Positions 25,321 through 34,300 of a DNA stretch of 64,000 nucleotides are shown piece after piece. The first letter of the stretch is position 1. Every line of letters starts with the position of its first letter. The stretch spans positions 1 to 64,000 of the forward strand of contig JAVJVY010000019.1 of NCBI GenBank assembly GCA_040220895.1, in the 5' to 3' direction. Made by a program: the position numbers and the translations under genes. Under the pieces are notes generated by a model that was not told the DNA's origin, made no database searches, and saw only the letters and a program-made list of their open reading frames with translations. Origin of the DNA: UBA11591 sp040220895 (GTDB lineage: Bacteria > Bacteroidota > Bacteroidia > Flavobacteriales_E > Vicingaceae).

Positions 25321-25698
25321 ATGGCAAGGATAGCAGGAATAGATTTACCGAAAAATAAACGAGGAGTCATTGGACTTACCTACATTTTTGGTATTGGAAA
25401 AAGCACAGCTCGGAATATTCTAACCGCGGCTAATGTTCATCCGGATAAAAAAGTTCAGGATTGGAATGACGACGAATTGTCTGAGATCCGAAGACAACTG
25501 AACGAAAACCACAAGGTTGAAGGTGCATTGCGTTCAGAAGTTCAATTGAACATAAAGCGATTGATGGACATTGGCTGTTACAGAGGTATCAGACACAGAA
25601 GTGGTTTGCCGCTGCGAGGTCAAACTACCAAGAATAATGCCAGGACGAGAAAAGGAAAGAGAAAAACCGTTGCGAATAAAAAGATCGCTACCAAATAA
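25321..25698 (+). CDS. rpsM: 30S ribosomal protein S13
   Basis: uS13 contacts P-site tRNA and L5. 125 residues; MARIAGIDLPKNKRGVIGL, then YRGIRHRSGLPLRGQTTKNNARTRKG in the C-terminal tail region (both segments typical). Confidence 0.98.
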   Translation: MARIAGIDLPKNKRGVIGLTYIFGIGKSTARNILTAANVHPDKKVQDWNDDELSEIRRQLNENHKVEGALRSEVQLNIKRLMDIGCYRGIRHRSGLPLRGQTTKNNARTRKGKRKTVANKKIATK

Positions 25699-25707
25699 TT
25701 GAATTAG

Positions 25708-26094
25708 ATGGCTAAGTCAACACAAAAAAAGAAAAGAACCGTAAAGGTTGAAAGCGTAGGGCAGGCTCATATCCATGCTTCTTTCAACAACATCATCATA
25801 TCCCTCACGAATAACCAGGGTCAGGTGATCTCTTGGTCTTCTGCCGGAAAGCAGGGCTTTAGAGGTTCAAAGAAAAACACCCCTTACGCCGCCCAAGTGG
25901 CAGCTGAAGAGTGCACAAGAATTGCTCATGATGCAGGATTGAGAAGGGTTAAAGTATATGTTAAAGGCCCTGGTTCGGGCAGGGAGTCTGCTATCAGAAG
26001 CATACATAATAATGGTGTAGAAGTGACTGAGATTGTGGACGTTACACCAATTCCGCACAACGGATGTCGACCACCGAAAAGAAGAAGAGTTTAA
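25708..26094 (+). CDS. rpsK: 30S ribosomal protein S11
   Basis: uS11 lines the E site and the mRNA exit cleft. 128 residues with HIHASFNNIIISLTNNQG, GPGSGRESAIRSI and the C-terminal TPIPHNGCRPPKRRRV. In Bacteroidota the platform proteins around S11 mask the anti-Shine-Dalgarno, which agrees with the scarcity of Shine-Dalgarno sequences here. Confidence 0.98.
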   Translation: MAKSTQKKKRTVKVESVGQAHIHASFNNIIISLTNNQGQVISWSSAGKQGFRGSKKNTPYAAQVAAEECTRIAHDAGLRRVKVYVKGPGSGRESAIRSIHNNGVEVTEIVDVTPIPHNGCRPPKRRRV

Positions 26095-26115
26095 ATAAAT
26101 ATTTAGTTTAAAGAG

Positions 26116-26721
26116 ATGGCAAGGTACAAAGGACCAAAATCTAAAATCGCGCGTAAGTTCAGGGAGCCCATATTTGGAGCTGATAAAGCCTTGGAGCGCA
26201 AGAACTATGGCCCAGGTCAGCACGGTCCAAACAAGAGAAGAGGGAAGCAGTCTGAATATGCTATCCAGTTAATGGAAAAGCAGAAGGCCAAATACACTTA
26301 TGGCATTTTGGAAAAGCAATTTTCAAATTTGTTTGTAAAAGCGTCCAGAACCAAGGGTATTACCGGTGAGGTATTACTTCAATTGTGTGAGTCCCGTTTG
26401 GACAATGTGGTTTACCGACTTGGAATCGCTCCTACCAGGAGTGCCGCAAGGCAGTTGGTTTCACATCGCCACATAACTGTAGAAGGTGAAGTGGTGAACG
26501 TACCATCTTATCACCTGAAGGTGGGTGAAAGTGTAGGTGTCCGTCTCAAATCAAAATCTTTGGAAAGCATCAGTGAATCACTGGCAAATAACCCGAGCCA
26601 AATAGAATGGTTGGATTGGAATCCTTCCAGCATGACAGGCAAGATGATACAAGTCCCTCAACGAGAGCAAATCCCTGAAAATATCAAGGAACAACTTATC
26701 GTGGAATTGTATTCAAAATAA
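26116..26721 (+). CDS. rpsD: 30S ribosomal protein S4
   Basis: uS4, assembly-initiating 16S binder. 201 residues. The N-terminal region (MARYKGPKSKIARKF, then YGPGQHGPNKRRGKQSEY) lacks the CxxC zinc cysteines, i.e. the C-minus form; the S4 RNA-binding domain with RLDNVVYRLG and HRHITVEGEVVN follows. Confidence 0.98.
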   Translation: MARYKGPKSKIARKFREPIFGADKALERKNYGPGQHGPNKRRGKQSEYAIQLMEKQKAKYTYGILEKQFSNLFVKASRTKGITGEVLLQLCESRLDNVVYRLGIAPTRSAARQLVSHRHITVEGEVVNVPSYHLKVGESVGVRLKSKSLESISESLANNPSQIEWLDWNPSSMTGKMIQVPQREQIPENIKEQLIVELYSK

Positions 26722-26754
26722 TATTAATCAACTTTTAAAGAAAAAGAATAGTCT

Positions 26755-27747
26755 ATGGCAATTTTAGATTTCCAAAAACCGGACAAGGTCATCATGGTTG
26801 AATCCAATGATCGAAAAGGACAGTTTGAATTCAGGCCTTTAGAGCCAGGTTACGCCATTACCATCGGAAATGCGCTAAGAAGAATTCTTCTTTCATCCCT
26901 AGAGGGGAATGCAATCACTTCGATAAAAATTGAAGGAGTTGAGCACGAGTTCTCTACCATCAAAGGGGTGGTTGAAGATGTTACCGCAATAATTCTTAAC
27001 CTCAAGCAAGTTAGGTTCAGGCAGCAAATTGAGGAAACCAATGAGGAGAGCGTCGTTATAAACATCAGCGGTCAGGATCAATTTACGGCAGGTGATATTG
27101 GAAAGTTCACAACGGCATTTCAGGTATTGAACCCTGACTTGGTCATTTGTAACTTAGATACCAAAGTAAAATTGAAAATGACTGTCAACATCGGAAGGGG
27201 CCGAGGATATGTTCCATCAGATGAAAACAAAGGCGAAGAAGACATTGCCGGTATCATTGCAATCGATTCCATTTATACTCCAATCCGAAATGTGACTTAC
27301 ACGGTTGAGAATTTCAGGGTAGAGCAAAAAACGGATTACGAGAAGCTGATCCTCGACTTAGAAACTGACGGATCAATTCATCCGAAAGATGCTTTGAAGG
27401 AAGCCGCTAAAATTTTAATTCATCACTTCATGCTCTTTTCTGACGAAAAGATCACGCTCGAATCAGAAGAGAAATCGGCTGTTGAGGAATTCGATGAAGA
27501 TTCGCTGCACATGCGTCAGTTATTAAAATCAAAACTGTCTGACATGGATCTTTCTGTTCGCGCATTGAATTGCCTGAAGGCAGCTGACGTTGAAACCCTT
27601 GGAGAATTGGTTCAATTCAACAAGAACGACCTGTTGAAATTCAGAAATTTCGGAAAGAAATCGCTTACTGAATTAGATGAGTTGGTAGAGCGCAAAGGCC
27701 TTTCATTTGGAATGAATGTGGCAAAATATAAATTGGATAAGGACTAA
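26755..27747 (+). CDS. rpoA: DNA-directed RNA polymerase subunit alpha
   Basis: Scaffold for RNA polymerase assembly and target of activators. 330 residues: N-terminal dimerisation domain (PLEPGYAITIGNALRRILLSS-type segment near 29-48), an acidic linker around 236-250, and the C-terminal domain with LLKFRNFGKKSLTELDELV, a helix-hairpin-helix that contacts UP-element DNA. Normal place between rpsD and rplQ. Confidence 0.98.
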   Translation: MAILDFQKPDKVIMVESNDRKGQFEFRPLEPGYAITIGNALRRILLSSLEGNAITSIKIEGVEHEFSTIKGVVEDVTAIILNLKQVRFRQQIEETNEESVVINISGQDQFTAGDIGKFTTAFQVLNPDLVICNLDTKVKLKMTVNIGRGRGYVPSDENKGEEDIAGIIAIDSIYTPIRNVTYTVENFRVEQKTDYEKLILDLETDGSIHPKDALKEAAKILIHHFMLFSDEKITLESEEKSAVEEFDEDSLHMRQLLKSKLSDMDLSVRALNCLKAADVETLGELVQFNKNDLLKFRNFGKKSLTELDELVERKGLSFGMNVAKYKLDKD

Positions 27748-27776
27748 GTTTAGACCTCAGATAGAATTTCACTAAC

Positions 27777-28505
27777 ATGAGACACGGTAAAAAAGTTAAT
27801 CACTTAAGTAGGACCAGCAGTCACAGAAAGGCAATGCTTGCCAACATGGCTTGTTCGTTGATTGAGCGAAAGCGAATCAATACAACGCTTGCCAAGGCAA
27901 AAGCACTCAGAGTCTATGTTGAACCATTAATCACCAAGTCGAAAGATGATTCAACGCATTCAAGAAGGGTGGTTTTTGGTTACTTGCAAAACAAAAATGC
28001 AGTAGCTGAATTGTTCAGAGATGTTGCGCCGAAAATTGCCGACAGACCGGGAGGTTACACGAGAATCCTCAAAACCGGAAATCGTTTGGGCGATAATGCT
28101 GAGATGTGTTTTATTGAGCTCGTGGACTTCAACGAAACCTATCTTTCTGATGCAAAAGATAAAAAGACCACTCGACGCAGCCGACGTGGAGGTGGAAAAG
28201 CTAGTACCACAGCGAAGTCAGATGATCAGGTTGTTGAGGTAAAAGAGGTAAAGGCTGATACAACAGTTGAGCCAAAGGCAGAAGCGGCGGTTACCCAGGT
28301 TGAAGAAGTGGTTCAAGAAGTAACGACCGAAACGGAGGCTACGGATGTTGATGCTGTCTCAGAGGAAGTGGTCGAAGCCAAATCTGAAGACAAGATCGAA
28401 CCTGCTGCAGAAGATAAATCAGCAGAAGATGCCGGAGCGAAGGCAGAAAAGAAAGAAGGAGAAGAGGACGCCTCTGAAAAGTCGAATGAGGAAAATAAAG
28501 ATTAA
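27777..28505 (+). CDS. rplQ: 50S ribosomal protein L17 with long acidic tail
   Basis: bL17 near the tunnel exit. The normal core is residues 1-122 (MRHGKKVNHLSRTSSHRKAM, then NRLGDNAEMCFIEL). Beyond it comes a short basic patch RRSRRGGGK (133-141) and then about 95 residues almost entirely of Glu, Ala, Val, Lys, Asp and Thr, ending EEDASEKSNEENKD. The tail makes it 242 residues, about twice the E. coli size. It is probably disordered and exposed on the ribosome surface. Last gene of the superoperon; a terminator lies 40 bases on. Confidence 0.97.
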   Translation: MRHGKKVNHLSRTSSHRKAMLANMACSLIERKRINTTLAKAKALRVYVEPLITKSKDDSTHSRRVVFGYLQNKNAVAELFRDVAPKIADRPGGYTRILKTGNRLGDNAEMCFIELVDFNETYLSDAKDKKTTRRSRRGGGKASTTAKSDDQVVEVKEVKADTTVEPKAEAAVTQVEEVVQEVTTETEATDVDAVSEEVVEAKSEDKIEPAAEDKSAEDAGAKAEKKEGEEDASEKSNEENKD

Positions 28506-28544
28506 TTCATTGCAATGCATTTACTTCATGTGAAGTTGAAAATG

Positions 28545-28578
28545 GGGGAGAAAACAAATGTTTTGTCCCCTTTTTTTT
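28545..28578 (+). terminator. Rho-independent terminator of the ribosomal superoperon
   Basis: GGGGAGAAAAC (28545-28555) pairs with GTTTTGTCCCC (28560-28570) with one internal mismatch and an AAAT loop, followed by eight Ts (28571-28578). It lies 40 bases after rplQ and just before carA. Confidence 0.85.
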
Positions 28579-28590
28579 AATTTGGACGGT

Positions 28591-29745
28591 ATGAAATACG
28601 AACACAAAAACAAAGGGATCGTCTTGTTAGAAGACGGGACTGTATTTGAAGGAAGAGCCGCCGGAGCCCAGGGTACCGCCACCGGTGAAATCTGTTTTAA
28701 CACGGGGATGACCGGTTATCAGGAAATATTTACCGATCCTTCCTATTACGGTCAGATCATGACCGCAACTACACCTCATATCGGGAATTACGGTATTACT
28801 GATGAGGATATGGAGTCCGAAACAATTAAAATATCGGGCCTTATTTGCAAGAAATTCTCTGATGGGTATTCCCGCCCGCGTGCCACAATGTCTCTGGATG
28901 ACTATTTAAAGCGCGATAAAGTCCTTGCTATAACGGACATAGACACAAGGGCCTTGGTTACGCACATACGTGACAAAGGCGCCATGAATGCCATAATTTC
29001 ATCTGTTGAATTTGATCTGGAGGTTTTAAAGATGGAATTGAGCAAAGTGCCTTCCATGGATGGACTGGAACTTGCCTCAAAGGTTTCTACCCACATAGCA
29101 TACGAAGATGGAAGTGAAGAATCTAGCTACAGGGTTGCTCTTATCGATTTGGGTACGAAGAAAAATATCGTTAGATGCTTGGTCGACAGAAATTGCTTTG
29201 TCAAAGTATTTCCTTATGACACCTCGGTCGAAGATATTATGGAATTTGTTCCCGACGGCATTTTAGTGTCAAATGGTCCGGGAGATCCGTCTCCACTGAC
29301 CGGTGTCATTGGGACCCTTAAGGAATTGATCAAAAAAAACATTCCTATTTTTGGAATATGTCTGGGACATCAGGTTCTTTCTTTGGCCAATGGCTTATCC
29401 ACGTCTAAAATGCACAACGGACACCGGGGAATAAATCATCCGGTCAAGAATCTTAAAACTGGGCATTGCGAAGTCACCTCACAGAACCACGGATTCGTTG
29501 TAGATAGAAAACAAGCCGAAATGAATGAAGAACTTGACGTTACACATATTCATCTGAACGACGAAACACTTGCCGGCATAAGAATGAAAAACAGGCCTGT
29601 ATTTTCGGTTCAGTATCACCCTGAAGCTTCTCCGGGTCCTTTGGATTCCAGGTATCTCTTTGATGATTTCATCGGTTTAATGGAAGGGTATAAAAAAAAT
29701 AAAAATGAGTTTCATAAACAGTATCACAGCGAGGCAAATTCTTGA
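28591..29745 (+). CDS. carA: Carbamoyl-phosphate synthase small (glutaminase) subunit
   Basis: Hydrolyses glutamine and passes ammonia to CarB to make carbamoyl phosphate for pyrimidines and arginine; carB is not in the window. The start is set at ATG 28591 (MKYEHKNKGIVLLEDGTVFEGR), because an in-frame ATG at 28558 lies inside the terminator stem. 384 residues. The N-terminal half shows GEICFNTGMTGYQE; the class I glutaminase half has the nucleophile Cys257 in FGICLGHQ and the His/Glu pair in QYHPEASPGP. The gene's last 41 bases overlap eno in another frame. Confidence 0.95.
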   Translation: MKYEHKNKGIVLLEDGTVFEGRAAGAQGTATGEICFNTGMTGYQEIFTDPSYYGQIMTATTPHIGNYGITDEDMESETIKISGLICKKFSDGYSRPRATMSLDDYLKRDKVLAITDIDTRALVTHIRDKGAMNAIISSVEFDLEVLKMELSKVPSMDGLELASKVSTHIAYEDGSEESSYRVALIDLGTKKNIVRCLVDRNCFVKVFPYDTSVEDIMEFVPDGILVSNGPGDPSPLTGVIGTLKELIKKNIPIFGICLGHQVLSLANGLSTSKMHNGHRGINHPVKNLKTGHCEVTSQNHGFVVDRKQAEMNEELDVTHIHLNDETLAGIRMKNRPVFSVQYHPEASPGPLDSRYLFDDFIGLMEGYKKNKNEFHKQYHSEANS

Positions 29746-30994
29746 TTCCCGCGGAAATCCGACCATCGAAGTAGACGTTGTGACTAATTCCGGTGTCTTG
29801 GGCAGAGCTGCGGTTCCTTCAGGGGCGTCGACAGGTGCGCACGAAGCTGTTGAATTGAGGGATCACGACGAAAAGGCTTATTTGGGAAAAGGAGTTCTTA
29901 AGGCTGTTCAGAATGTCAACGGCACCATCAACGAAGAACTAAAAGGTGCGTATATTTTTGAACAGGGTATGATCGACCGCGCGCTGATCGAATTGGACGG
30001 TTCAGAAAACAAAGCGAATCTGGGGGCAAACGCTATTTTGGGCGTGAGTCTTGCTGTTGCCAAAGCAGCGGCAGAAGAATTGCGCATGCCTCTTTTCAGG
30101 TACGTGGGAGGAATGTCCTCGACCGTGCTGCCCATCCCCATGATGAATATCCTTAACGGAGGCTCTCATGCTGACAATAAGATCGATTTTCAGGAATTTA
30201 TGGTCATGCCTGTCAATGCAGAAACGTTCAGTCAGGCACTTCGCATGGGCACTGAGGTATTTCATCACCTTAAAAAAGCCTTAAAGGATAAGAATTACGC
30301 CACCAACGTGGGAGATGAAGGCGGATTTGCACCTAATCTGCAATCGAATGAGGAAGCACTTGAGTTTGTTCTTAAAGCAATCGAAAGCGCAGGCTACCGT
30401 CCCGGAGAAGACATATTTATTGCCATGGATGCAGCAGCTTCCGAATTCTATGATGCTGAGAAAGGAGTTTACAGGCTTCACAAATCTAGTGGTCAAGAAT
30501 TGACTTCATCTGAAATGGCCTCGTTTTGGACAGATTGGGCAAAAAGATTCCCCATTGTATCGATCGAAGATGGCATGGCTGAAGACGACTGGGATGGTTG
30601 GACTGAATTGACAAAGAATCTCGGAGAAAGGATTCAACTTGTAGGTGACGATCTTTTTGTGACCAACACCAAAAGACTTCAACGTGGGATAGATCAACAT
30701 GTGGCAAATTCCATACTCATTAAAGTGAACCAGATAGGAACTTTGACAGAGACCATTCAAGCTGTGGAGCTTGCGAAGGACAACCTTTATACGAGCGTTA
30801 TGAGCCACCGTTCCGGTGAAACAGAAGATTCTACCATTGCTGATCTGGCTGTAGGAATGAGAACAGGTCAGATTAAAACAGGGTCTGCTTCAAGGTCCGA
30901 TCGTATGGCGAAATACAATCAGCTCTTAAGGATTGAAGAACTCTTGGGAGGCGCCGCAGAATACCCCGGAAAAAAATTCCGCTACATAGGCTGA
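29705..30994 (+). CDS. eno: Enolase
   Basis: Interconverts 2-phosphoglycerate and phosphoenolpyruvate in glycolysis and gluconeogenesis. 429 residues. MSFINSITARQILDSRGNPT fixes the start at ATG 29705, inside the end of carA. GASTGAHEAVELRD, the proton-handling region GDEGGFAPNL, Mg-binding IEDGMAEDDWDG and GDDLFVTN, the base Lys in LIKVNQIGTLTE and SHRSGETEDSTIADLAV are intact. The next gene, for citrate synthase, follows after 81 bases. Confidence 0.98.
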   Translation: MSFINSITARQILDSRGNPTIEVDVVTNSGVLGRAAVPSGASTGAHEAVELRDHDEKAYLGKGVLKAVQNVNGTINEELKGAYIFEQGMIDRALIELDGSENKANLGANAILGVSLAVAKAAAEELRMPLFRYVGGMSSTVLPIPMMNILNGGSHADNKIDFQEFMVMPVNAETFSQALRMGTEVFHHLKKALKDKNYATNVGDEGGFAPNLQSNEEALEFVLKAIESAGYRPGEDIFIAMDAAASEFYDAEKGVYRLHKSSGQELTSSEMASFWTDWAKRFPIVSIEDGMAEDDWDGWTELTKNLGERIQLVGDDLFVTNTKRLQRGIDQHVANSILIKVNQIGTLTETIQAVELAKDNLYTSVMSHRSGETEDSTIADLAVGMRTGQIKTGSASRSDRMAKYNQLLRIEELLGGAAEYPGKKFRYIG

Positions 30995-31075
30995 AGCCCT
31001 TGTTTTAGAATCATTTCATGGTTATCTTAGCGACTCGCTCAAGTTTAGTCATAAATTGTATAAAGTTTCAGGGAA

Positions 31076-32362
31076 ATGTCAGAGTACGCCGAGTTAACGT
31101 TTGAAGGAAAATCATATAAACTGCCTATAGTCGTAGGTTCTGAAAATGAGAAAGCCATCGACATATCGAAACTCAGGGCGGAGTCTGGATTGATCACTTT
31201 GGACCCCGGTTACAAGAACACCGGTTCAACAAGCAGTGCGATCACCTTTTTGGATGGCGAAAAAGGAATTCTTCGCTACAGGGGCTATTCTATTGAAGAC
31301 CTCGCTGAAAAATCAAATTTCATGGAAGTATCTTACCTCACGATCTTCGGTGAATTACCTACGATCGATCAATTACAGCGCTTTACAGATCGAATTAGAA
31401 GGCATACTTTGGTGCACGAGGATGTGAAAGCGATACTCGAGGGTTTTCCATCTAACTCGCACCCGATGGGAGTTCTTTCTAGCCTTATTTCTTCGCTTAC
31501 CGCATTTTATCCGGAATCACTTGATCCAAATCGCTCCATTGAAGCTGTTAACTTAAGCATCATCAGAATGCTTGCCAAGATGCCGACATTGGCTGCATGG
31601 TCTTACAAGAATGAAATTGGACATCCGGTTACTTATCCGGACAACAGAATGGAATATTGTCCGAATTTTCTTAAAATGATGTTCAGCGTCCCTACAGAAG
31701 AATACGAGGTTAATCCGGTGGTGGCAGACGCCCTTGATAAATTACTGATACTACATGCAGATCATGAACAAAACTGTTCTACATCTACAGTACGTATTGT
31801 TGGATCGAGTCAAGCCAGCCTTTACGCCTCAATTTCGGCAGGCGTAAATGCCTTATGGGGTCCTCTTCACGGGGGTGCAAATCAAGCGGTGATCGAAATG
31901 CTGGAAAACATTAAGAACGACGGAGGAGACACAAAAAAGTACCTGGCCAAAGCCAAAGACAAAGAAGATCCATTCAGACTGATGGGATTTGGTCATCGTG
32001 TCTATAAGAATTTCGATCCTAGGGCCAAAATCATAAAACAGGCAGCCGACAATGTATTAGATAGCCTGGGTATAAAAGACCCCGTTCTCGACATCGCGAA
32101 GCAATTGGAGGATGCTGCTTTGAATGATGATTACTTCATAGAAAAGAAATTGTATCCGAACGTTGATTTTTACTCTGGAATCATTTACCGCGCCATAGGT
32201 ATTCCGACCCAAATGTTCACCGTTATGTTTTCACTTGGAAGGCTTCCGGGCTGGATTGCCCAATGGAAGGAAATGCGTGAGAACAAAGAGCCCATTGGAC
32301 GGCCAAGACAGGTTTACACCGGAAGTGGTCTTCGGCCATATGTGGAGTTGTCAAAAAGGTAG
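31076..32362 (+). CDS. gltA: Citrate synthase
   Basis: Condenses acetyl-CoA and oxaloacetate to start the TCA cycle. At 428 residues it is the hexameric, Gram-negative long type. Catalytic segments: GPLHGGANQAV (first His), GFGHRVYKNFDPRAK (second His) and NVDFYSGIIYRAIG (Asp). The N-terminal domain begins YAELTFEGKSYKLPIVVGSE. It is convergent with the TPR gene, with a single base between the stops. Confidence 0.97.
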   Translation: MSEYAELTFEGKSYKLPIVVGSENEKAIDISKLRAESGLITLDPGYKNTGSTSSAITFLDGEKGILRYRGYSIEDLAEKSNFMEVSYLTIFGELPTIDQLQRFTDRIRRHTLVHEDVKAILEGFPSNSHPMGVLSSLISSLTAFYPESLDPNRSIEAVNLSIIRMLAKMPTLAAWSYKNEIGHPVTYPDNRMEYCPNFLKMMFSVPTEEYEVNPVVADALDKLLILHADHEQNCSTSTVRIVGSSQASLYASISAGVNALWGPLHGGANQAVIEMLENIKNDGGDTKKYLAKAKDKEDPFRLMGFGHRVYKNFDPRAKIIKQAADNVLDSLGIKDPVLDIAKQLEDAALNDDYFIEKKLYPNVDFYSGIIYRAIGIPTQMFTVMFSLGRLPGWIAQWKEMRENKEPIGRPRQVYTGSGLRPYVELSKR

Positions 32363-32363
32363 A

Positions 32364-34250
32364 TCAGTTACAAAAGCGCTTTATGATATTATAGGATTTG
32401 GAAAGCCCCATTTCACCGGCTTTCCCAATATCCTTGCACCCCGGTTTTCGATCTTCCAGAAACAAATACAATAGCCCTCGGTTAAAGTAAGATTCTGCAA
32501 GTCGATCGTCCTGCTCAATGGCTTTGTCATAATCGGCAAGTGCTCCTTCAAACTCTTTTACTCTGAGTTTAAAATTCCCCCGATTGTAATATGCAAAACT
32601 GAATTCGGGGTCCAGTGACAAACATTTGTCATAATCCTGCATTACGAGTTTATAATTCTCTTTTTGAGAAATACTTTCATCCATTCTACCAAGGTCATCT
32701 TCAAAAGATTCCAGTAATTCAACCAGATCGACCCTGATGTTCGCCCGATTGAAATATGCTAGAACGAAATCTTGCTTCAAACCAATGGCTTTATTATAGT
32801 CCTCGATGGCACCGTTGTAATCTTCGATTCGCCCGCGGAATACGGCCCGATTAAAATAATAAAATGCATTTTTAGGATCGTCCTCCAAGTTTTTATTCAA
32901 AACAGACAATAGGATATAGATCTCATCTGGACTCAATTTAGATGGATTTTTTTGCAGGATATATTCTGTATCACCCTCGTAGGTGTTGTTGAAATCGTTC
33001 AAGGTTTTTGAGAAGAAGCTGCTCGATGAAGTTTCAGCCCCGTATCGGAATGAAATAGTGAAATTGGGTTCAATATCGATGTTTACCATTTGATTCTGCA
33101 AGTAGTCTTTATTGTAGAAATCGCTGTTGAATTGTGCGTCCAGTTCAACCAGTTTTGCCATTTTTTCGTCGTCCACCGGGTCGTTGTAATTGTTCTCTGA
33201 TATGGCCTGAGCCATCTCAAAATCTTTTGCAGCCCCTAAAAAGTCATTTAAACTTCTTTTAATAAGCGATCTGTTATAATAAGCATCGGCAAATTCAGGA
33301 AACAAATCAATGGCTTTATTATAATCGGCAAGTGCCCCTTTATCATTGCCCATATTAGCCTTTACTCCGGCCAGGTTAAACAAGGTTAGAATGTTATTGG
33401 GATTCAATTTCAATGCTTCATTGTAATTATCAATGGCATCTTTGTATCGTTTCATCTTCGAAAACAACAACGCCCGATTGAAATACGTCAGGGCATTCTG
33501 TGGGTCTAACTCAAGAACCTTGTTGAAATCTTCCAATGCCATGTCGTATTCTTCGTTTTCCAACCAAAGATTTCCTCGGTTGTAATAGGCGAAAGAAAAA
33601 GTCGAGTCAATAGACAGTGCTTTGGCATAGCTGCTAAATGCATCTTCTTTTCTGTCCATGGCAGCGAGTGTCATACCTATGCGTGTATGGGTTTCTGCGC
33701 TGTAAGGATTTACTTTCAGTGCTTGTTGATATGATATCAAGGCCTCGTCGTATTTCTCTAATCCAAAGTAAGAACCGGCTTTGCACAAATAGGCACCTTC
33801 TATTTTTGGGTCTAGTCGAATGGCCTTTTCACAATCTTCAATGGCGCTATAATAATACTTGAGTAGCAGTTTAGCAATTCCACGATTAATATACGTATGG
33901 GCGTTGTTGGGCTCCTGCTCAATGGCTTTGTCAAAATCTTGAAGAGCCGCATGAAACTGCTTCATTTGATCCTTTGTCAAAGCCCTGTAATGGTATGCAT
34001 CAGGATAATAGGGTTTGATTTCTATTGCCTTGTTAAGGTCTTCTTGAGCACCTATAAAATCCTCGAGATAGAATTTGGCTATCGCCCTGAAGAAATACGC
34101 CTCGTAAAGATCATCGTGTATGTTGATGATGGTATTAAAATAGTCAATGGCCTGCGGATAGTTCTTATTCATTACGGCAGACTTCCCATTCTTCAAATAG
34201 TAATCCACTTTTAGCTGGGCCAAAAGACCGGAACTAAGGCCAAAGATCAT
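32364..34250 (-). CDS. Exported TPR-repeat protein
   Basis: A protein of at least 628 residues made almost wholly of tetratricopeptide repeats in two blocks, about residues 15-340 and 435-620, separated by a 90-residue non-repeat segment (around QFNSDFYNKDYLQNQ). The repeat signature is AYYNRG or TYFNRA followed by a Pro-containing DYNKAIELDP-type helix; I count about 13 repeats. From the first ATG the N-terminus MIFGLSSGLLAQ is too short for a signal peptide, but the in-frame upstream codons read IRKTSLILIMIFGLSSGLLAQ, a good one, starting at ATC 34277. Function unknown; probably a periplasmic scaffold. Confidence 0.85.
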   Translation of the reverse strand: MIFGLSSGLLAQLKVDYYLKNGKSAVMNKNYPQAIDYFNTIINIHDDLYEAYFFRAIAKFYLEDFIGAQEDLNKAIEIKPYYPDAYHYRALTKDQMKQFHAALQDFDKAIEQEPNNAHTYINRGIAKLLLKYYYSAIEDCEKAIRLDPKIEGAYLCKAGSYFGLEKYDEALISYQQALKVNPYSAETHTRIGMTLAAMDRKEDAFSSYAKALSIDSTFSFAYYNRGNLWLENEEYDMALEDFNKVLELDPQNALTYFNRALLFSKMKRYKDAIDNYNEALKLNPNNILTLFNLAGVKANMGNDKGALADYNKAIDLFPEFADAYYNRSLIKRSLNDFLGAAKDFEMAQAISENNYNDPVDDEKMAKLVELDAQFNSDFYNKDYLQNQMVNIDIEPNFTISFRYGAETSSSSFFSKTLNDFNNTYEGDTEYILQKNPSKLSPDEIYILLSVLNKNLEDDPKNAFYYFNRAVFRGRIEDYNGAIEDYNKAIGLKQDFVLAYFNRANIRVDLVELLESFEDDLGRMDESISQKENYKLVMQDYDKCLSLDPEFSFAYYNRGNFKLRVKEFEGALADYDKAIEQDDRLAESYFNRGLLYLFLEDRKPGCKDIGKAGEMGLSKSYNIIKRFCN

Positions 34251-34300
34251 GATAAGTATGAGGGATGTTTTTCGGATATCTCAGTGCCTTATAAGGGCCA

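Noticed and set aside
28558..28590. Upstream ATG for carA
   Set aside because: It is inside the terminator stem and adds Cys/Phe-rich residues not found in CarA.
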